A stretch of DNA of 64,000 nucleotides, taken from contig CM027379.1 of NCBI GenBank assembly GCA_015680905.1, forward strand, positions 96,647,001 through 96,711,000, given 5' to 3'. This document shows positions 11,257 to 23,644 of the stretch, one piece after another; position 1 is the first letter of the stretch; each line of letters opens with the position of its first letter. Under the pieces are notes generated by a model that saw only the letters and a program-made list of their open reading frames with translations, was not told the DNA's origin and searched no databases. The stretch comes from Coptis chinensis. Lineage: Eukaryota > Streptophyta > Magnoliopsida > Ranunculales > Ranunculaceae. The translations under genes and the position numbers were made by a program.

Positions 11257-14200
11257 ATGAAGAAGATAGAGAGTGTCTATGGATTCAGGTTGACAGGAAA
11301 AGTGCTTCTTTTGGCAGTGTTCTTTGCTCTTTACAGTGCTGGAATGAATGGTGAGATATCTGAGGAGAAATCTATCGAAGTCAGGAAGAGACTAAAGATG
11401 CTCAATAAGCCTGCAGTGAAGAGCATTAAGGTACGTTAATGATGATATATATTTCTAGTCTTGTTGCAAGTTTAAACTGTACCTTTTAGTTTGAGGGGGT
11501 TAAGTTGTATTTGCCTTTTGGATATTCAGTATACTCTCTACCTTTTGGCATACAGCTCATTTGAATTTGAGGGCAATGGCCACCTTACAGTGTCGTTCTC
11601 TAAACTTGATCTCTGCTAATAAAAAATTCTTATATCAATTTTAGAGTGAAGATGGTGACATGATCGACTGTGTTGACATATACAGGCAACCTGCTTTTGA
11701 TCATCCTGCTATGGAAAATCACACCATTCAGGTGAAGTTCATCTAAATTGTTGTAATGGTTACTTCTTCTTACCATAGACCAGTGGAAATATTATTTCTG
11801 AGTATGTTTATTCTCGACCAAAAAAATCCTCGCATCCATTGGCTTTGAACTTTGCCTAGGGCCCCTGATTGTCTGAAGACCAGTGGAAAACCAATGTTTA
11901 TTCTATGACCATTTACTGTTCTCGTGAAGGAATCATGGAATCATATATTTTTTTGTACATACAGATGGAACCCAGTGATGAATCTCCTACATTGGAGCCT
12001 TCAAAAAATACCAGTGAATCAGCAACCACAGTGATATCACAAGTGTGGCACAAAAGTGGGAGTTGTCCCAAGGGCACAATTCCCATTCGCCGTGTCCGAA
12101 AGGAAGACCTGCTCGGGGCTGGTTCTCTTGAATCTTATGGTAGGAAGAATCCATATGTTCCTGATACTACACATAAAAAAATAAACGAAAAACGACTTGA
12201 ACACTTCCCAGAAGTTAACCGATCGGTAAGCCCTCTAGTTTCTATATAATTAGCTTAGAACAATATATCCTCTAGTTTCTATATAATTAGCTTAGAACAA
12301 TATATGTGCATCAAAAGCCTGATATCTGTTCAAGACATCAATGTGTCTAATGCCCGTAAAGATATTAATTGTGGAAGCAGGTTACGATATCTAATTCCTC
12401 AAACTGTATCATAAGTATGGTGAGTTCCATATGACTTCTCTCTGTTCTAATATGAACAGTGTGCTATGGCTTTTAACAGGTTACATATCTAATTACTCAA
12501 GGATACAGTTACATAGGTGCGAGAGGAGATATAAACGTATGGAATCCATCCTTGGAATCACAAGATGAGTACAGTAGCGCTCAAATATGGCTTCGAAATG
12601 GCCTTCCTCAGAATTATGAAAGTGTGGAATCCGGATGGGTGGTAAGTATGCATTACCTGTCATTAATGTGGATTTTTGGTATGCCCTGAAGACACTACAA
12701 AGAGAATCTCCGAAAAGCTTTTTGCCCTCAAACTATTGTCAAGGTGTCACAGGACATCTTCGTATATCTGTGAACTTTGTATAGTCCATAGAAGAACGCT
12801 CCAGTTCTTTTGTTATCAGTTCAGTTAGATTTTTATCAATCTTTGTAGTCTCTCCCCTCCCAGGACTCTCTTGAAAAAGTTACGATAAGAAAATAAATAA
12901 TAATAATAATAAAAATAACCATAAACAAAATGTCTCTACCATTACAAGGTACAATTAAATATGCTTCGGCTTTCCACACAAGTCACAAGTAGGATCCATG
13001 TCATTTTTCAACCAGATTAAAACTTTCACTTCTTTCAGAGAGAGTATTTTCATGGCATTGCCTCTTTGCTTAAATTTTAAAAGTTTTATATTGAGTAACA
13101 ACATGAAAATTTCAGGTGAATCCTAAGGTATATGGTGATATGCAGACTCGACTATTTGCTTATTGGACTGTAAGTTTTAAAGTTTTAGTTCAACTAATAT
13201 TCTCTGCATTCATAGATCTTTTCCTCCAAGTACCTTCTAAATTTCTTATTAACTGCGGAATTGATTGCTTTGATGGTTTAGGCAGATTCATCAACAAAAA
13301 CAGGCTGTTTTGATTTAACCTGCTCAGGATTTGTTCAAACTAGCCATGAGATAGCTCTTGGTGCCAGTATTGATCCTGTTTCGTCGCGATTTGGCAACCA
13401 ATATAAAATATCCATTTACCTATATCAGGTAAGACTTTTTACTTTTTAAACTCCTATTTGGTGGTTGATGGTCTCTACTCTGATATAATGGCTAAAACAC
13501 CGGAATCTGAATATACTTAGAATTTGGTATTTTCATAATTTGTTTGTCAGCAAACACGAGTTGAACTTATCCTAGAAGACCACTAAACCAGTGAGGATAA
13601 TGCACAACTGCACAAGTGCTTATTAACAAAAATATACTCGAGTACCTGCGCTTTGTGAACAGTTTCTTACTTGGCTAGCGTAAGGAAAAGTTAACTAGAA
13701 TAAGTAGTTTTTTAGAGAAGACAAATAAGTTTCAGAATCAGTGTCATACTTGCTGTTGATACACTTTGTTACAAAAATGCGCGTAAGATGTGATCATGTT
13801 AAAGCTTTTAACCAAATCAAATAGGCATTCTAGTGTTAAACAATTTTCTCGACACCAGAATTAGCTTCCACAACTTCTAGAATGTCTGGCTTTAATTTTG
13901 CCAACTGCAATCTAGGTGATATACAAGACCACTGAGTCACTGACAAATAAATAGTTCGTTCTAGGAAAAGGATGATGGATGATCCTTCAAAAGTCTTGAG
14001 TTAATGCAGATTGATCATAAATAAACATTATTACATAATCTGCCATTATGTACAGGAAAACTGGCCGACGAATTACTAATCAATTAGTTACAAATTTTCT
14101 TTAGTTTTTTCTTTATATCTCACTTAAACATAATTTCATTTTTCACTCAGGACTCCAACACTGGTAATTGGTGGTTGCAGTTTGGAGAAAGGATCAACAT

Positions 14201-14534
14201 AGGATACTGGCCAGCCAGATTATTCTCCTTGTTAACTCACAGTGCATTATACGTTATGTGGGGAGGTGAAGTCTACAGTTCCAAGATAAAGACATCCCCT
14301 CATACAACCACACAGATGGGCAGTGGATATTACGCTGAGGGCCTATTTGGTTCAGGATGCTTTATTAACAACATAAGAATTAGAGACTACTCAATGTCAT
14401 TGAAGTTCCCTGATTGGATTGCCTCAGCTTCGGAGGAAGTATACTGCTACCACGCAACTATTTATAGACCAGGTTATCTATCAGAGCCTAATTTCTACTT
14501 CGGAGGACCTGGTCGCAACCCTTCATGCCCATGA
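11257..14534 (+). CDS. Neprosin-family (DUF239) protein, 7 exons
   Basis: Exons read as 11257-11430, 11645-11731, 11965-12225, 12480-12641, 13116-13169, 13282-13428 and 14151-14534. All junctions are phase 0 with GT..AG introns, giving 422 residues. Residues 1 to about 30 form a signal peptide ([13 protein letters not shown] core), so a secreted or apoplastic protein is expected. [21 protein letters not shown] and the following region match the neprosin activation-peptide domain (DUF4409). [16 protein letters not shown] marks the link to the neprosin domain, which continues through [28 protein letters not shown] and [17 protein letters not shown] to [11 protein letters not shown] at the C-terminus. 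Characterised neprosins are glutamic prolyl endopeptidases; whether this member is active cannot be judged. A partial tandem copy follows at 15.66-18.1 kb. Confidence 0.92.
12232..12305. repeat. 37-bp perfect tandem duplication in neprosin intron 3
   Basis: Two identical 37-bp units beginning CCTCTAGTTTCTATATAATT lie at 12232-12268 and 12269-12305, immediately after the exon 3 donor site. The duplication lies wholly in the intron and leaves the donor (GGTAAG at 12225-12230) intact. Confidence 0.9.
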
Positions 14535-15656
14535 GACGGTGCCGACTTGAACAACCATAATATACACATCAAGTCATCAACCCTCAATCCCAAATGAGTT
14601 TGTAGATTTAGTTTTCAGTCCTGTTTCGTCAGTTCTTCGGGAAATTCGTTGTCCATGCAGGATGAGTTAGATTGAATAAGAACAAGTTCCAAAATAATCG
14701 TAAAATACGGGAAGCTACTCAATGCGAAACTAAATTTGGACCATTGAATTGAAAAAGTTTGAGTATTGCATTTTCGATCTATAACCATCTGGCTATCAAT
14801 AATTTAGGACTTGCTGCTTAAACTGAAAACTTGTCCTCCGCGTTTTTGAACCATATTAAAATTGTCCATACAAGTTACTGGTATAAGGCTATAAGCAGAA
14901 GCAATACTACTATGATAATATTATCAGAACAGAATATATATGTATATTACGATTCTATGGCCATGCAAGCCTCCAAAGCCAAGTGCTAACAGCAACACGT
15001 TGAGGATTGGTTATAGTCCAGGCCTAATAATATCATCAACTATTCAAGCAAACAGAAGCGGTGCAGTTGGTAAATGGCGTTGTTATCAATCCAATCTCTG
15101 GGTTTAAACCACTACCACAATTCCCCAACATATTTTGATTCTTAATTTGTGCTTTAGAGTTTACAGAAACGAAAACAACAAAATTGTTATTGAGAGTTGA
15201 ACTCGAGACCTGCATACACAATGTCACAATTCAATTGCCATGCGACTGAAAGATTATGGAATCTTTTAAAAGTCCGCATTGTGGAATCCCTCTTTTAAAG
15301 GTTCTCCACATCAATTTGCTCCTTTAACCTTGCCTTGAAAAGGCTGGTGTGGCCCTCAATTTTGAGGGCAATGCATTGGTAACTACCTTTAAAAAAAGAC
15401 GAAAACAAATGAATTTTGGGGAAAGATTTTGAGCTTGGTTAGGTTTAGTGAGGCTGAAGAATTTTGGTTCCATTTTCTATGAAGGTCAAGTCTATTGTTT
15501 GAATGGGCTTTCTACTTGCTTAGAACACCAAACTACGTATCTATGCAACCACCTAAGATACAATGCTCCTCACGGCTAATGTTCATGCATCACAATACAC
15601 TGGCAGCTATAGTAGTAGACATTGTAACATTGAGCCTGTTCTACCATGGGTTGTGT
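14535..15656. other. Neprosin 3' UTR and spacer before the duplicate
   Basis: The first 150 bases or so are the 3' UTR; the pseudogene copy at 17,950-18,095 preserves a related version. The rest shows no gene, TIR element or RNA gene that I can support. Confidence 0.5.
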
Positions 15657-15814
15657 ATTTGATTGCTTTGATGATTCAGGCTGATTCATCAACAAAAACA
15701 GGATGTTTTGATCTAATCTGCTCAGGATTTGTTCAAACTAGCCTTGAGATAGTTCTTTGTGCCAGTATTGATCCTGTTTCGTCGTAATTTGACAATGGAA
15801 TTTTCTTAGCAGCA

Positions 15815-16253
15815 GGTACCAGCAGAGCATGTAGAAGAAACGCCGAGGAGGGAGAGAGCCGAGGGCTCAAATGCGCCATTCAATGGGCGTATGTCTTAGG
15901 CTACAACAAGATTATCATTGAAACGGATTGCAAAACAGTAGCTGACTTTTGGAATCACCAGGCTACTAACATCGGGAGGATAGCCGCTAATATAATTATA
16001 GATGCACAGTACTACATCTCCTCTTTTAATTCCCTAAATGTAACACATGTAGATAGATCATGTAATAAGGTCGCCCATCTGTTAGTGACCAGTGCTCATC
16101 ATCTCAGAGACTGTTTTTGGGAGATGGAAGCACCCACTTGGTTACTAGGACTATTGCAGGAGGAACTTATAACATGTAATATTCAGGTGCCTGACGCACT
16201 TTAGTGCATATTTATTTATATATATATATAATGTGGTTTTACCAAAAAAAAAA
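15815..16253 (+). mobile_element. LINE 3' fragment (RNase H domain and poly-A)
   Basis: From about 15,868 one frame reads RGLKCAIQWAYVLGYNK, IIIETDCKTVADFW, HVDRSCNKVAHLL and ends PDAL-stop at 16,204. This is the C-terminal RNase H-like domain of plant L1 ORF2. The stop is followed by a 3' UTR and an A-rich tail at about 16,242-16,253. The element therefore lies in + orientation, severely 5'-truncated, inside the neprosin pseudogene at the exon 6/intron 6 junction. The left boundary is approximate. Confidence 0.85.
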
Positions 16254-16724
16254 AGGAAGGAAAGACTCTTTACTCTTTAAACCCCTATTTGATGGTTGAT
16301 GGTCTCTACTCTGATATAATGGCTCAAACACTGGAATCTGAATGTATTTGGAATTTGGAATTTTCATAATTTGTTTGTCAACAAACCCGTGTGTTGAACT
16401 CATCCTAGAAGACCACTAAACCAGTGAGGATGCACAAGTGCTAATTAACCAGAATTTACTCGAGTACCTGCGCATTGTGAACAGTTTCTTACTTGGTTAG
16501 CGTAAGGAGAGGTTAACTAGAATAAGTAGTTTTCTACACAAGGCAAATAAGTTTCAGAATCACTATGATACTTGCTGTTGATGCCCTTTGTTACAAAAAT
16601 ACGCTGTAAAGCGTGATTATGTTAAAGTTTAAACCCAATCAAATAGGCATGCCAATGTTGAACAATTTTCTCGACACCAGAATTACCTTCCACAAATTCT
16701 AGATTAATGTCTGGCCTTTGTCAA

Positions 16725-17459
16725 GGCTCTGTTTGGTAGTGTGAATAGAGAGTCTATATTCAGGAATTGGTGACGTGGCAGTCATGTTTACCTTGTATAG
16801 GTGTTTGGTCCGTCTAAAACGTGGATACTCTAATAAGCTCTTTGAATTGCGAGAACACAAAAGTGTGGATAAGCAAATCCAAAAGAAAAGCCCAGATTCG
16901 CTAAAACGTGTTTTCTATCTATGAGAGAGAAAATAATAATAATAATAATAACACGTAAAGAATGTTCTCCCTATCTCTTTCTCTCTTTCATGGGAATCCT
17001 AATAATGGAATTCTAATAATGGAATCATAAACTTTATGTATTTTTTCTCTCTCCACCTTTTTTATTTTCTCACATTAAAACCTTTTTTTTTTCTTTAAAA
17101 AAATAGTGTTTAAATCTTCACATTATTAATCAAATTGGGATTTTCTTTTTTTTTGGGATATTTTTTGTATAAATCAATTGGGTGGTTATGTATTCAATAT
17201 TTAATTAGTTTTATTTTTTTATTTTTTATATTTTTTTATGAGTTTTTATTTGCAAATTTTGTATATGATTTTTTTTTTTTTTTTAGTTTTTCTTTTGTAT
17301 AATATAAAAAATGAGTATATAGGTGTGAATGTCAACCAAACAGTAGCCAAGTAAAACATGTGACAGGATAAAAGGCAGACACACAAGTACTCCATCTCAT
17401 GACTTATATCACCTAATCATAGTTAAGTAATACAATATCTCTTGCAGCCAAACAGAGCC
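16725..17459. mobile_element. Tourist-like TIR MITE, 3-bp TSD
   Basis: A 735-bp insertion within the duplicated intron 6. Its ends are exact 12-bp inverted repeats (GGCTCTGTTTGG). CAA flanks it at 16722-16724 and 17460-17462. Comparison with the parent intron near 13,905 (GCCAACTGCA) shows the uninterrupted site, which confirms the boundaries. A 3-bp TSD and GG..TGTTTGG ends resemble PIF/Harbinger (Tourist) MITEs, although CAA differs from the usual TTA/TAA. The interior is very AT-rich and non-coding. Confidence 0.82.
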
Positions 17460-18095
17460 CAACTGCACGGCGATATACAAGAGCACCCACAAACAAATAG
17501 TTAGTTCTAGGAAAAGGATGATGGATGTCAAAAGTCTTAAGTTAATGCAGATTGATCATAAATAAACATTGTTGCATAATCTGTCATTATGTAAAGGAAA
17601 ACTGGATGAATAACTAATCAATTACTTACTAATTTTCTTTAGTTTATTCTTTATATCTGACTTTAACATAATTTCTTTTTCGACTCAGGACCCCAACACT
17701 GGTAATTGGTGGTTGCAGTTCGGAGACAAGATCAACATAGGATACTGGCCAGCCATATTATTCTCCTTGTTAAGTCACAGTGCATTAAAAGTTATGCTGG
17801 GAGGTGAGCTCTACAGTTCCAAGATAAAGACGTACCCCTCATACAACCGCGCAGATGGGCAGTGGACATTACGCTGAGGGCCTATTTGGTTCAGCATGCT
17901 TCGTTAGATACATAAGAATTAGAGACTACGCAATGTCATCCAAGTTCTCTGATTGGATTTCCACAGTGCCGACTTATACAACCATATACGCTCGAACCCA
18001 AATGAGCGTGTAGTTTTAATTTTCAATCACGTTTCATCAGTCAGAAATTCCATGTCCATGTAAGATTAGATTGAATAAGAGCGAGTTCCAAAAGA

Positions 18096-19638
18096 AGTTT
18101 ATTGTTTTCCTTACGTCGTATCTCGTATTTGTGCGGCATCTCTTTCTTCCTTTATAAGGTTTAGATCCATTAACTTTGCAGTCCAGGCAAATGCTTTTGC
18201 TATCTTCTCTTGTTCATCTGGGCCTTTCTACTAATGAGAGGACCTCAATGAAATCTGCTGGTATGTGACATAATGTATGTGCCAACTGTTCATCCATCAA
18301 ATAATCCATAAACACCTTAACGCATTTCAGTGAGTGAGAAATTAACGACGACTATCAAGCTTGAGGATTCTATGTAGGTATCATTAGCAACCCCAGTTGC
18401 TCAACGTCAAGAACCAATTCATTCAGCGATGAAACAATAAATGATTTCAGTTCCTGACTGGATTATTAGTTACAAACAAAGCGAAACCACACCTCTCTAC
18501 AAAGACTAACCCTCGTTCAATCAGTAAAGGAAAATCATTAATTCATTTACATCTCCCAAGTCCCAACAACTCTAGTAATCTGGTGATAAATTGAGCCTAG
18601 TACACCAATCATGTCGTTGCACTAAAAGTAAAAGATGGGTTAACCAGAAACTGTTATCTACCGTTCTATCACTTCTTTCACGGGAATCTTTCTGACTCCT
18701 TTCCTAACATGTAACGAGGAAGTGGAGCTGGGGAGCCTTCCACGTTCACCTCCTAATATCATTTCTTTCCTTGACATCATTTTTGGAGTATCTTCCAGTA
18801 AATGAACTAACATAATAATGAAAACAAGAATTCAACTATGAGACTTGACACATGCGTCAGAATAATGGAGCTGATCATCACAAGGCACTAAGGCAGGTCT
18901 AACTGTAATGTCTCTTAAAGCGGCTATGTGGAGTATTTGAGTCCCTGGACGTGATACAATCCACTGACGTCAAAGCAGTTGCAACTTATCCACCAACATT
19001 CATCACACAGTTAAAGTGGAAGAGTTTTAGAGAGGTCCAAGGTAAAAGGAAAAAGTAATTGGACACAGACATACTATTCCGACCTAACTGATAATAAACA
19101 ATACACACCAGCGTGTACCTCAATGCAAAAGAACGTTCTCCAAACTGAGATATATGGAATGGCATGGACATAAACCATCTACTTAGGTATACATTAAGAT
19201 GGATGTATCCAAAGTGAATGTGCCAATCTCAATCCCCAGCAGCATATGCTACTGTTTGTTAGAACATCAAAATTAAAATAGATATTTAGAAAATCGGTAT
19301 TCACAGTATTGGTTCACTACCATTGCTGATTGAGTGCAACATCCTATGGAGAAAGCAGGGTATAATAAGCTTTCAACAGAAAAATACAATTTAATGACTT
19401 TAGAAAAATTCATTTGCCAGAACTGATGGGTGTAAAATATTCGGCCAACATAATGAAATTCAGGGTATTCAAGTAGCAATCAAGAGCAAACACAATTTAA
19501 AGCAGCTCCTCACTACATGCTCATTCTTGTGGATTTAGCTTACATTGATCAGGTAAACAAACAAAACTCCATGAAAGTAAAATATGTCTATCAAAACTAT
19601 CAAGTTAATGCATACTTGCATCTCAAACAACTTTTCCA
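18096..19638. other. Spacer downstream of SEC61B
   Basis: This holds the end of the duplicated neprosin 3' flank on the left and the Sec61 beta 3' UTR on the right (minus strand). Short minus-strand ORFs at 18,986-19,479 match nothing I recognise. No repeat or RNA gene is apparent. Confidence 0.5.
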
Positions 19639-19893
19639 TTAAGACCTCCCTGCCTCTCTTAGGTACAACTTACCAAACACATGCAGGACAGCAACAAAGG
19701 CTATGAATCCAGTGCTCATGACAAGCACAACATTAGGAGAAATCTTGAGCCCTGGCGCATCATCTGTATAGAACTGGAGCATATTGTTACCTACAGCTGC
19801 CGAAGCCCCACCACTGGTAGTCCTGCGCCTGCGCAAGTTAGCAGCTGCTGCTGCACTACTTCCCCTGGGAGGAGCTGCTCCAGTTGTAACCAT
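19639..19893 (-). CDS. SEC61B: Protein transport protein Sec61 subunit beta
   Basis: 84 residues, a normal length for plant Sec61 beta. It is the small tail-anchored subunit of the Sec61 translocon, which imports secretory and membrane proteins into the ER. The N-terminal half is cytosolic and low-complexity ([20 protein letters not shown], then TTSGG). The family signature [20 protein letters not shown] leads into a single C-terminal transmembrane helix ([17 protein letters not shown]), ending LREAGRS. The ATG at 19,893 is chosen because the bases just upstream fit a splice acceptor (TTGACAG) of a 5'-UTR intron; an in-frame TTG further upstream is intronic. The gene is divergent from the eS30 locus. 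Confidence 0.96.
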   Translation of the reverse strand: MVTTGAAPPRGSSAAAAANLRRRRTTSGGASAAVGNNMLQFYTDDAPGLKISPNVVLVMSTGFIAFVAVLHVFGKLYLREAGRS

Positions 19894-19895
19894 TT

Positions 19896-20475
19896 CTGTC
19901 AATCACATGAAGGTAAAACGAAAAGAGGATCAGAACGATTTGTAACGTACAGCACAAGTCACAAATTATTTACAGTGAAGTAATGAATAGATATACTCAA
20001 AGAGAGCACTCCGAAGGAGAGGGATAGTGACAAGTGAGTGTGGCAGCCCTAAAAGTGAGAGGGATAGTCAGTTCTCATCGGTTTATGGAATCCTACTTAA
20101 GCCCTCTATAGATGTCAAATTTGGAAGTTCCCAAATCACACTCGGCCGAGTTATTCAGCTTCATTTGTGGTGATATGATTCTACTAATTACCCTAAAGGT
20201 ACAAATGTACAGAAAGGATTAAATCCCCTATGTTACATGTCCGTGTCGGCCATACCTCAATCCGAAGCCCTAATTGCAAATCAATTTCTTTATTCGAATT
20301 AGAACAAAAAATATCATGATACAAATATAAAGGCAAACAAACAAAAAATATCAGATCTAATCAATTATTAATTCAAAATACATGTATAGATCTGATCATT
20401 ACCTTAATCCGATCGAATTGAAATTATTAAATGAATCTTAATCAGTAAATAAAAGAAAATTTGTAGATTGGTTAC
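19896..20475 (-). other. 5'-UTR intron of SEC61B
   Basis: On the minus strand the leader ends CGAAG at 20,476 and is followed by the donor GTAACC. The acceptor TTGACAG ends at 19,896, two bases before the ATG. The 580-bp interior is AT-rich, as expected for a plant leader intron. This is inferred from splice signals and the short TATA-to-donor distance; no transcript was available. Confidence 0.7.
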
Positions 20476-20564
20476 CTTCGAAATCTAGGAGAGAAGCGTC
20501 GAAAGGCTTTCGAGATTCGTCGGTTTTGTAATGCGGAAATGAGGAACGCGAATGAAGGGTTGTG

Positions 20565-20574
20565 TCTTATATAG
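20565..20574 (-). promoter_or_regulatory. TATA box of SEC61B
   Basis: The minus strand reads CTATATAAGA. Transcription would start roughly 25-35 bases further on (about 20,535-20,540), giving a first leader exon of about 60 bases before the donor at 20,475. Confidence 0.75.
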
Positions 20575-20580
20575 AGGACG

Positions 20581-20973
20581 AACGACACGTCACGTTTTTG
20601 TTGACTGTTTTGGTCAACTTGTTGACCTTGAGCCTACCTTGACCGGTTGGTTGCTCAAAGGGAATTTTAGAAAGGATGATTTTGGTTTGAAATTTTGATG
20701 TATGTCTTAACTTTCAAGCCAGAATTATTGTGAGCGAAAATGAAATCCAAAATTGAACCATTTTACTTTAGAAATATATTTACCCCAACTATAAAGAGAA
20801 CCATATTGGACCTCATTAACGATGTTTTTGTTGGCCCAGATGTGCGCTTCTAAACATCAAGTTTTACATGGCCCATGGGCTAAAATTATTCCAGAATCAG
20901 GCTTGTACTCGGTTCGGGTCAGTAAACCCTACTTTTTGCCGAAGTCAGCAGACACAGTAAATAACAATCAACA
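20581..20973. promoter_or_regulatory. Divergent SEC61B / eS30 promoter region
   Basis: On the SEC61B side are four W-box cores: TTGACT at 20601-20606, GGTCAA at 20612-20617, and TTGACC at 20622-20627 and 20639-20644. The minus-strand site TGACGTGT lies at 20585-20592, a bZIP/UPRE-like sequence about 11 bp from the TATA box. On the eS30 side are TGGCCCATGGGC-type site II motifs near 20,868-20,880 and a telo-box AAACCCT at 20924-20930. Site II plus telo-box is the classic promoter pair of plant ribosomal protein genes. Function is inferred from motif identity only. Confidence 0.65.
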
Positions 20974-20981
20974 ATGGGTAA

Positions 20982-21574
<593 letters not shown>

Positions 21575-22103
21575 AAAGCAAGACAAGAAAAAGAAGCCCA
21601 CAAGAGGATGCAATACAACAGGCGTTTCGTCACAGCCGGTATACACATATAAGAGCATCTCTAGGTGGACGTATCCATGGTCGCATTCTTCAAATTTGAA
21701 GAAATGCGTCGGAATTCCGAATTCCAACTCTAGGTGGTCGCGTTTCGTGGTCGCATCACCGCTTGTTCGCGATTCTTGTTGTTAAAATTTGGCAATTTGG
21801 ATGCGGATGCGGAGCGACAATAGTAATGTCGCGCGCCATTACTAATGTCGCGCAACTCTTTATTGACTTTGACCACAACCAAGGCGCGCCATTACCCTTT
21901 GTCGTGGCGCCACTACCATCGGGCGCTAGCGCCACTCCTAATGTCGCGTGCTCCAACGCGGGCAAAACGGCGCCTGATTTCTACCTTCTATATCTACACT
22001 CATCTCCTTCTTCATTTTACACACACTCAACTCAAACATTTGTATCAAACAACTCAACCATTTCACATCAATCCTTAACAAACAACACACACATTGCGAA
22101 AAA

Positions 22104-23454
22104 ATGGATCATGAAGTATATGAGATATTTCCGCTTAAGTCTTCATCTTCATCTTCATCTTCATCGTCTTCTTCTTCTTCATCTCCTCGGTGAAGACTTC
22201 GGTAGATAGTCTTGATGAAGAATTTGTTAATGCCATGCCTCTTATGAAACACACTTTGGTCACGTTTGCTTGCACAAGCACAAGTACATGCTCGAAGGCA
22301 CCACATGGTGGTTCAAAGAAGGGTCGAAAAATTAAACATAGAAAATATGCTCGACTTTGGAAATCTTGAAGAACAACTACTTCGCCGATCGTCGTCCTGT
22401 CTCTTTCAAAAAGAGGATTTCAAGCGGCTTTCGTATGAAAAAATCTTTATTTGTTCACATCTTCAACGATATTCAAACTCATTTTAAGTTTTTCAGCCTA
22501 AAGTTAACAATCTTTGGTAAACTGGTATAGATCCCTCGGTCAAGGTGGCTGCAGCTTTGCGTATTCTTGGTTATGGCACGATTAATCGATCAACTTGACG
22601 ATCAATTATACATTTCGAGCAAAGTGGAAACCAAAGCGTTGAGGCATTTACGTGATGCAATTATCAAATTATGCGGTTCGGTCTACTTGCGAAGGCCAAA
22701 TATTGCGATCTGAACGCTTTGCTTGCACATTCGCCCCGCGTGGATGACGGGGGTATGTTAGGAAGCATTGATTGTATGCATTGGGAATGGCATAATTGTC
22801 CAATTTGGATGGCAAGGTGCTTACGATTGGTGGATTCGGAAAACCATCCGTTATTCTCGGTTGTTTGCAACCGAAGACTGTGGATATGGCATTCTTTCTT
22901 TGGGATGCCGGGATCACACAATGACATCAGCGTGTTGGACAACTTCGCCCGATATTTGAGCACGTGATCAATGGTACTTCTCCACCTATTTCTTTTGATG
23001 TAAATCAGCATAACTATAATATGGGTTATTATTTAGGCGATGGTATCTATCGACTATCGCGGCATTTATACAAACAATTTCAAACCCTAATGCTCTTAAG
23101 ACGAAGTGGTTCGCAACGATGCAAGAAGCTGCAAGAAAAGATATTGAAAGAGCTTTTGGGGTTTTGCAAGCTAAATTTAGTATTTTGGCAAAAGCTTGCA
23201 AATTATGGCATGTGGAGACAATGGGTACTGTTATGAGAGCATGTATCATATTGCACAATATGGTAATCGGAGCTAAGAATAAAAATTATGAAATGAGGAG
23301 GTACATTCCTGATCCAGAAGGGCAACCACAGATTCCACCTACTCGGGAACACTACATTGAAGGGACTCTACGAGTTCAATCAAAGACTATGCATGATAGA
23401 CTTAAAAGCGACCTTGTCGAGCATCTATGGAGCATTAGGGGTGACCGACATTGA
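22104..23454 (+). pseudogene. PIF/Harbinger DDE transposase, decayed
   Basis: The ORF begins MDHEVYEIFPLK followed by a polySer run, then is broken by stops and frameshifts. The catalytic core is clear: GMLGSIDCMHWEWHNCP (first Asp), FGMPGSHNDISVLD (second Asp), GYYLGDGIY, and KDIERAFGVLQAKF (Glu). It continues through RACIILHNMVI and ends LVEHLWSIRGDRH. This matches the DDE_Tnp_4 / ALP1-like family. All three acidic residues are present, but the reading frame is split (for example a stop at 22,967 and a shift near 23,110), so the copy is not active as it stands. It lies 450 bp inside the left TIR. Confidence 0.92.
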
Positions 23455-23644
23455 TTGTTGTAATCTTTTATTTATTTATTATATAATTAGAGTAACTCTA
23501 GTAGTATGTAATAAGGGTGATATGTAATAGTTATCTTTTATTTATTTATTTTTATTTTATGTGTTTGCAATCATGTATTAGTTGTCGTTCTATTAATAAA
23601 AATTGTAATTCATTTGCTAAATCAAATGAAGTAAACACATATGA

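Larger units (their letters stand above)
15657..18095 (+). pseudogene. Partial tandem copy of the neprosin gene
   Basis: The copy begins in intron 5 just before exon 6 (TTTGATTGCTTTGATG matches the parent). It holds exon 6 ([19 protein letters not shown]...), most of intron 6, exon 7 and part of the 3' UTR. Exon 6 acquires TAA at its end and loses its last residues and donor where a LINE fragment entered. Exon 7 reads [20 protein letters not shown], then shifts frame near 17,830 (an extra base relative to the parent) and stops. Exons 1-5 are absent. It is a non-functional 3' duplicate, with two nested insertions. Confidence 0.9.

Noticed and set aside
19639..19902. Sec61 beta starting at the upstream TTG (19,902)
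   Set aside because: The three extra codons fall on a splice-acceptor sequence (TTGACAG) and a non-ATG start is unlikely in a nuclear gene; ATG at 19,893 preferred.
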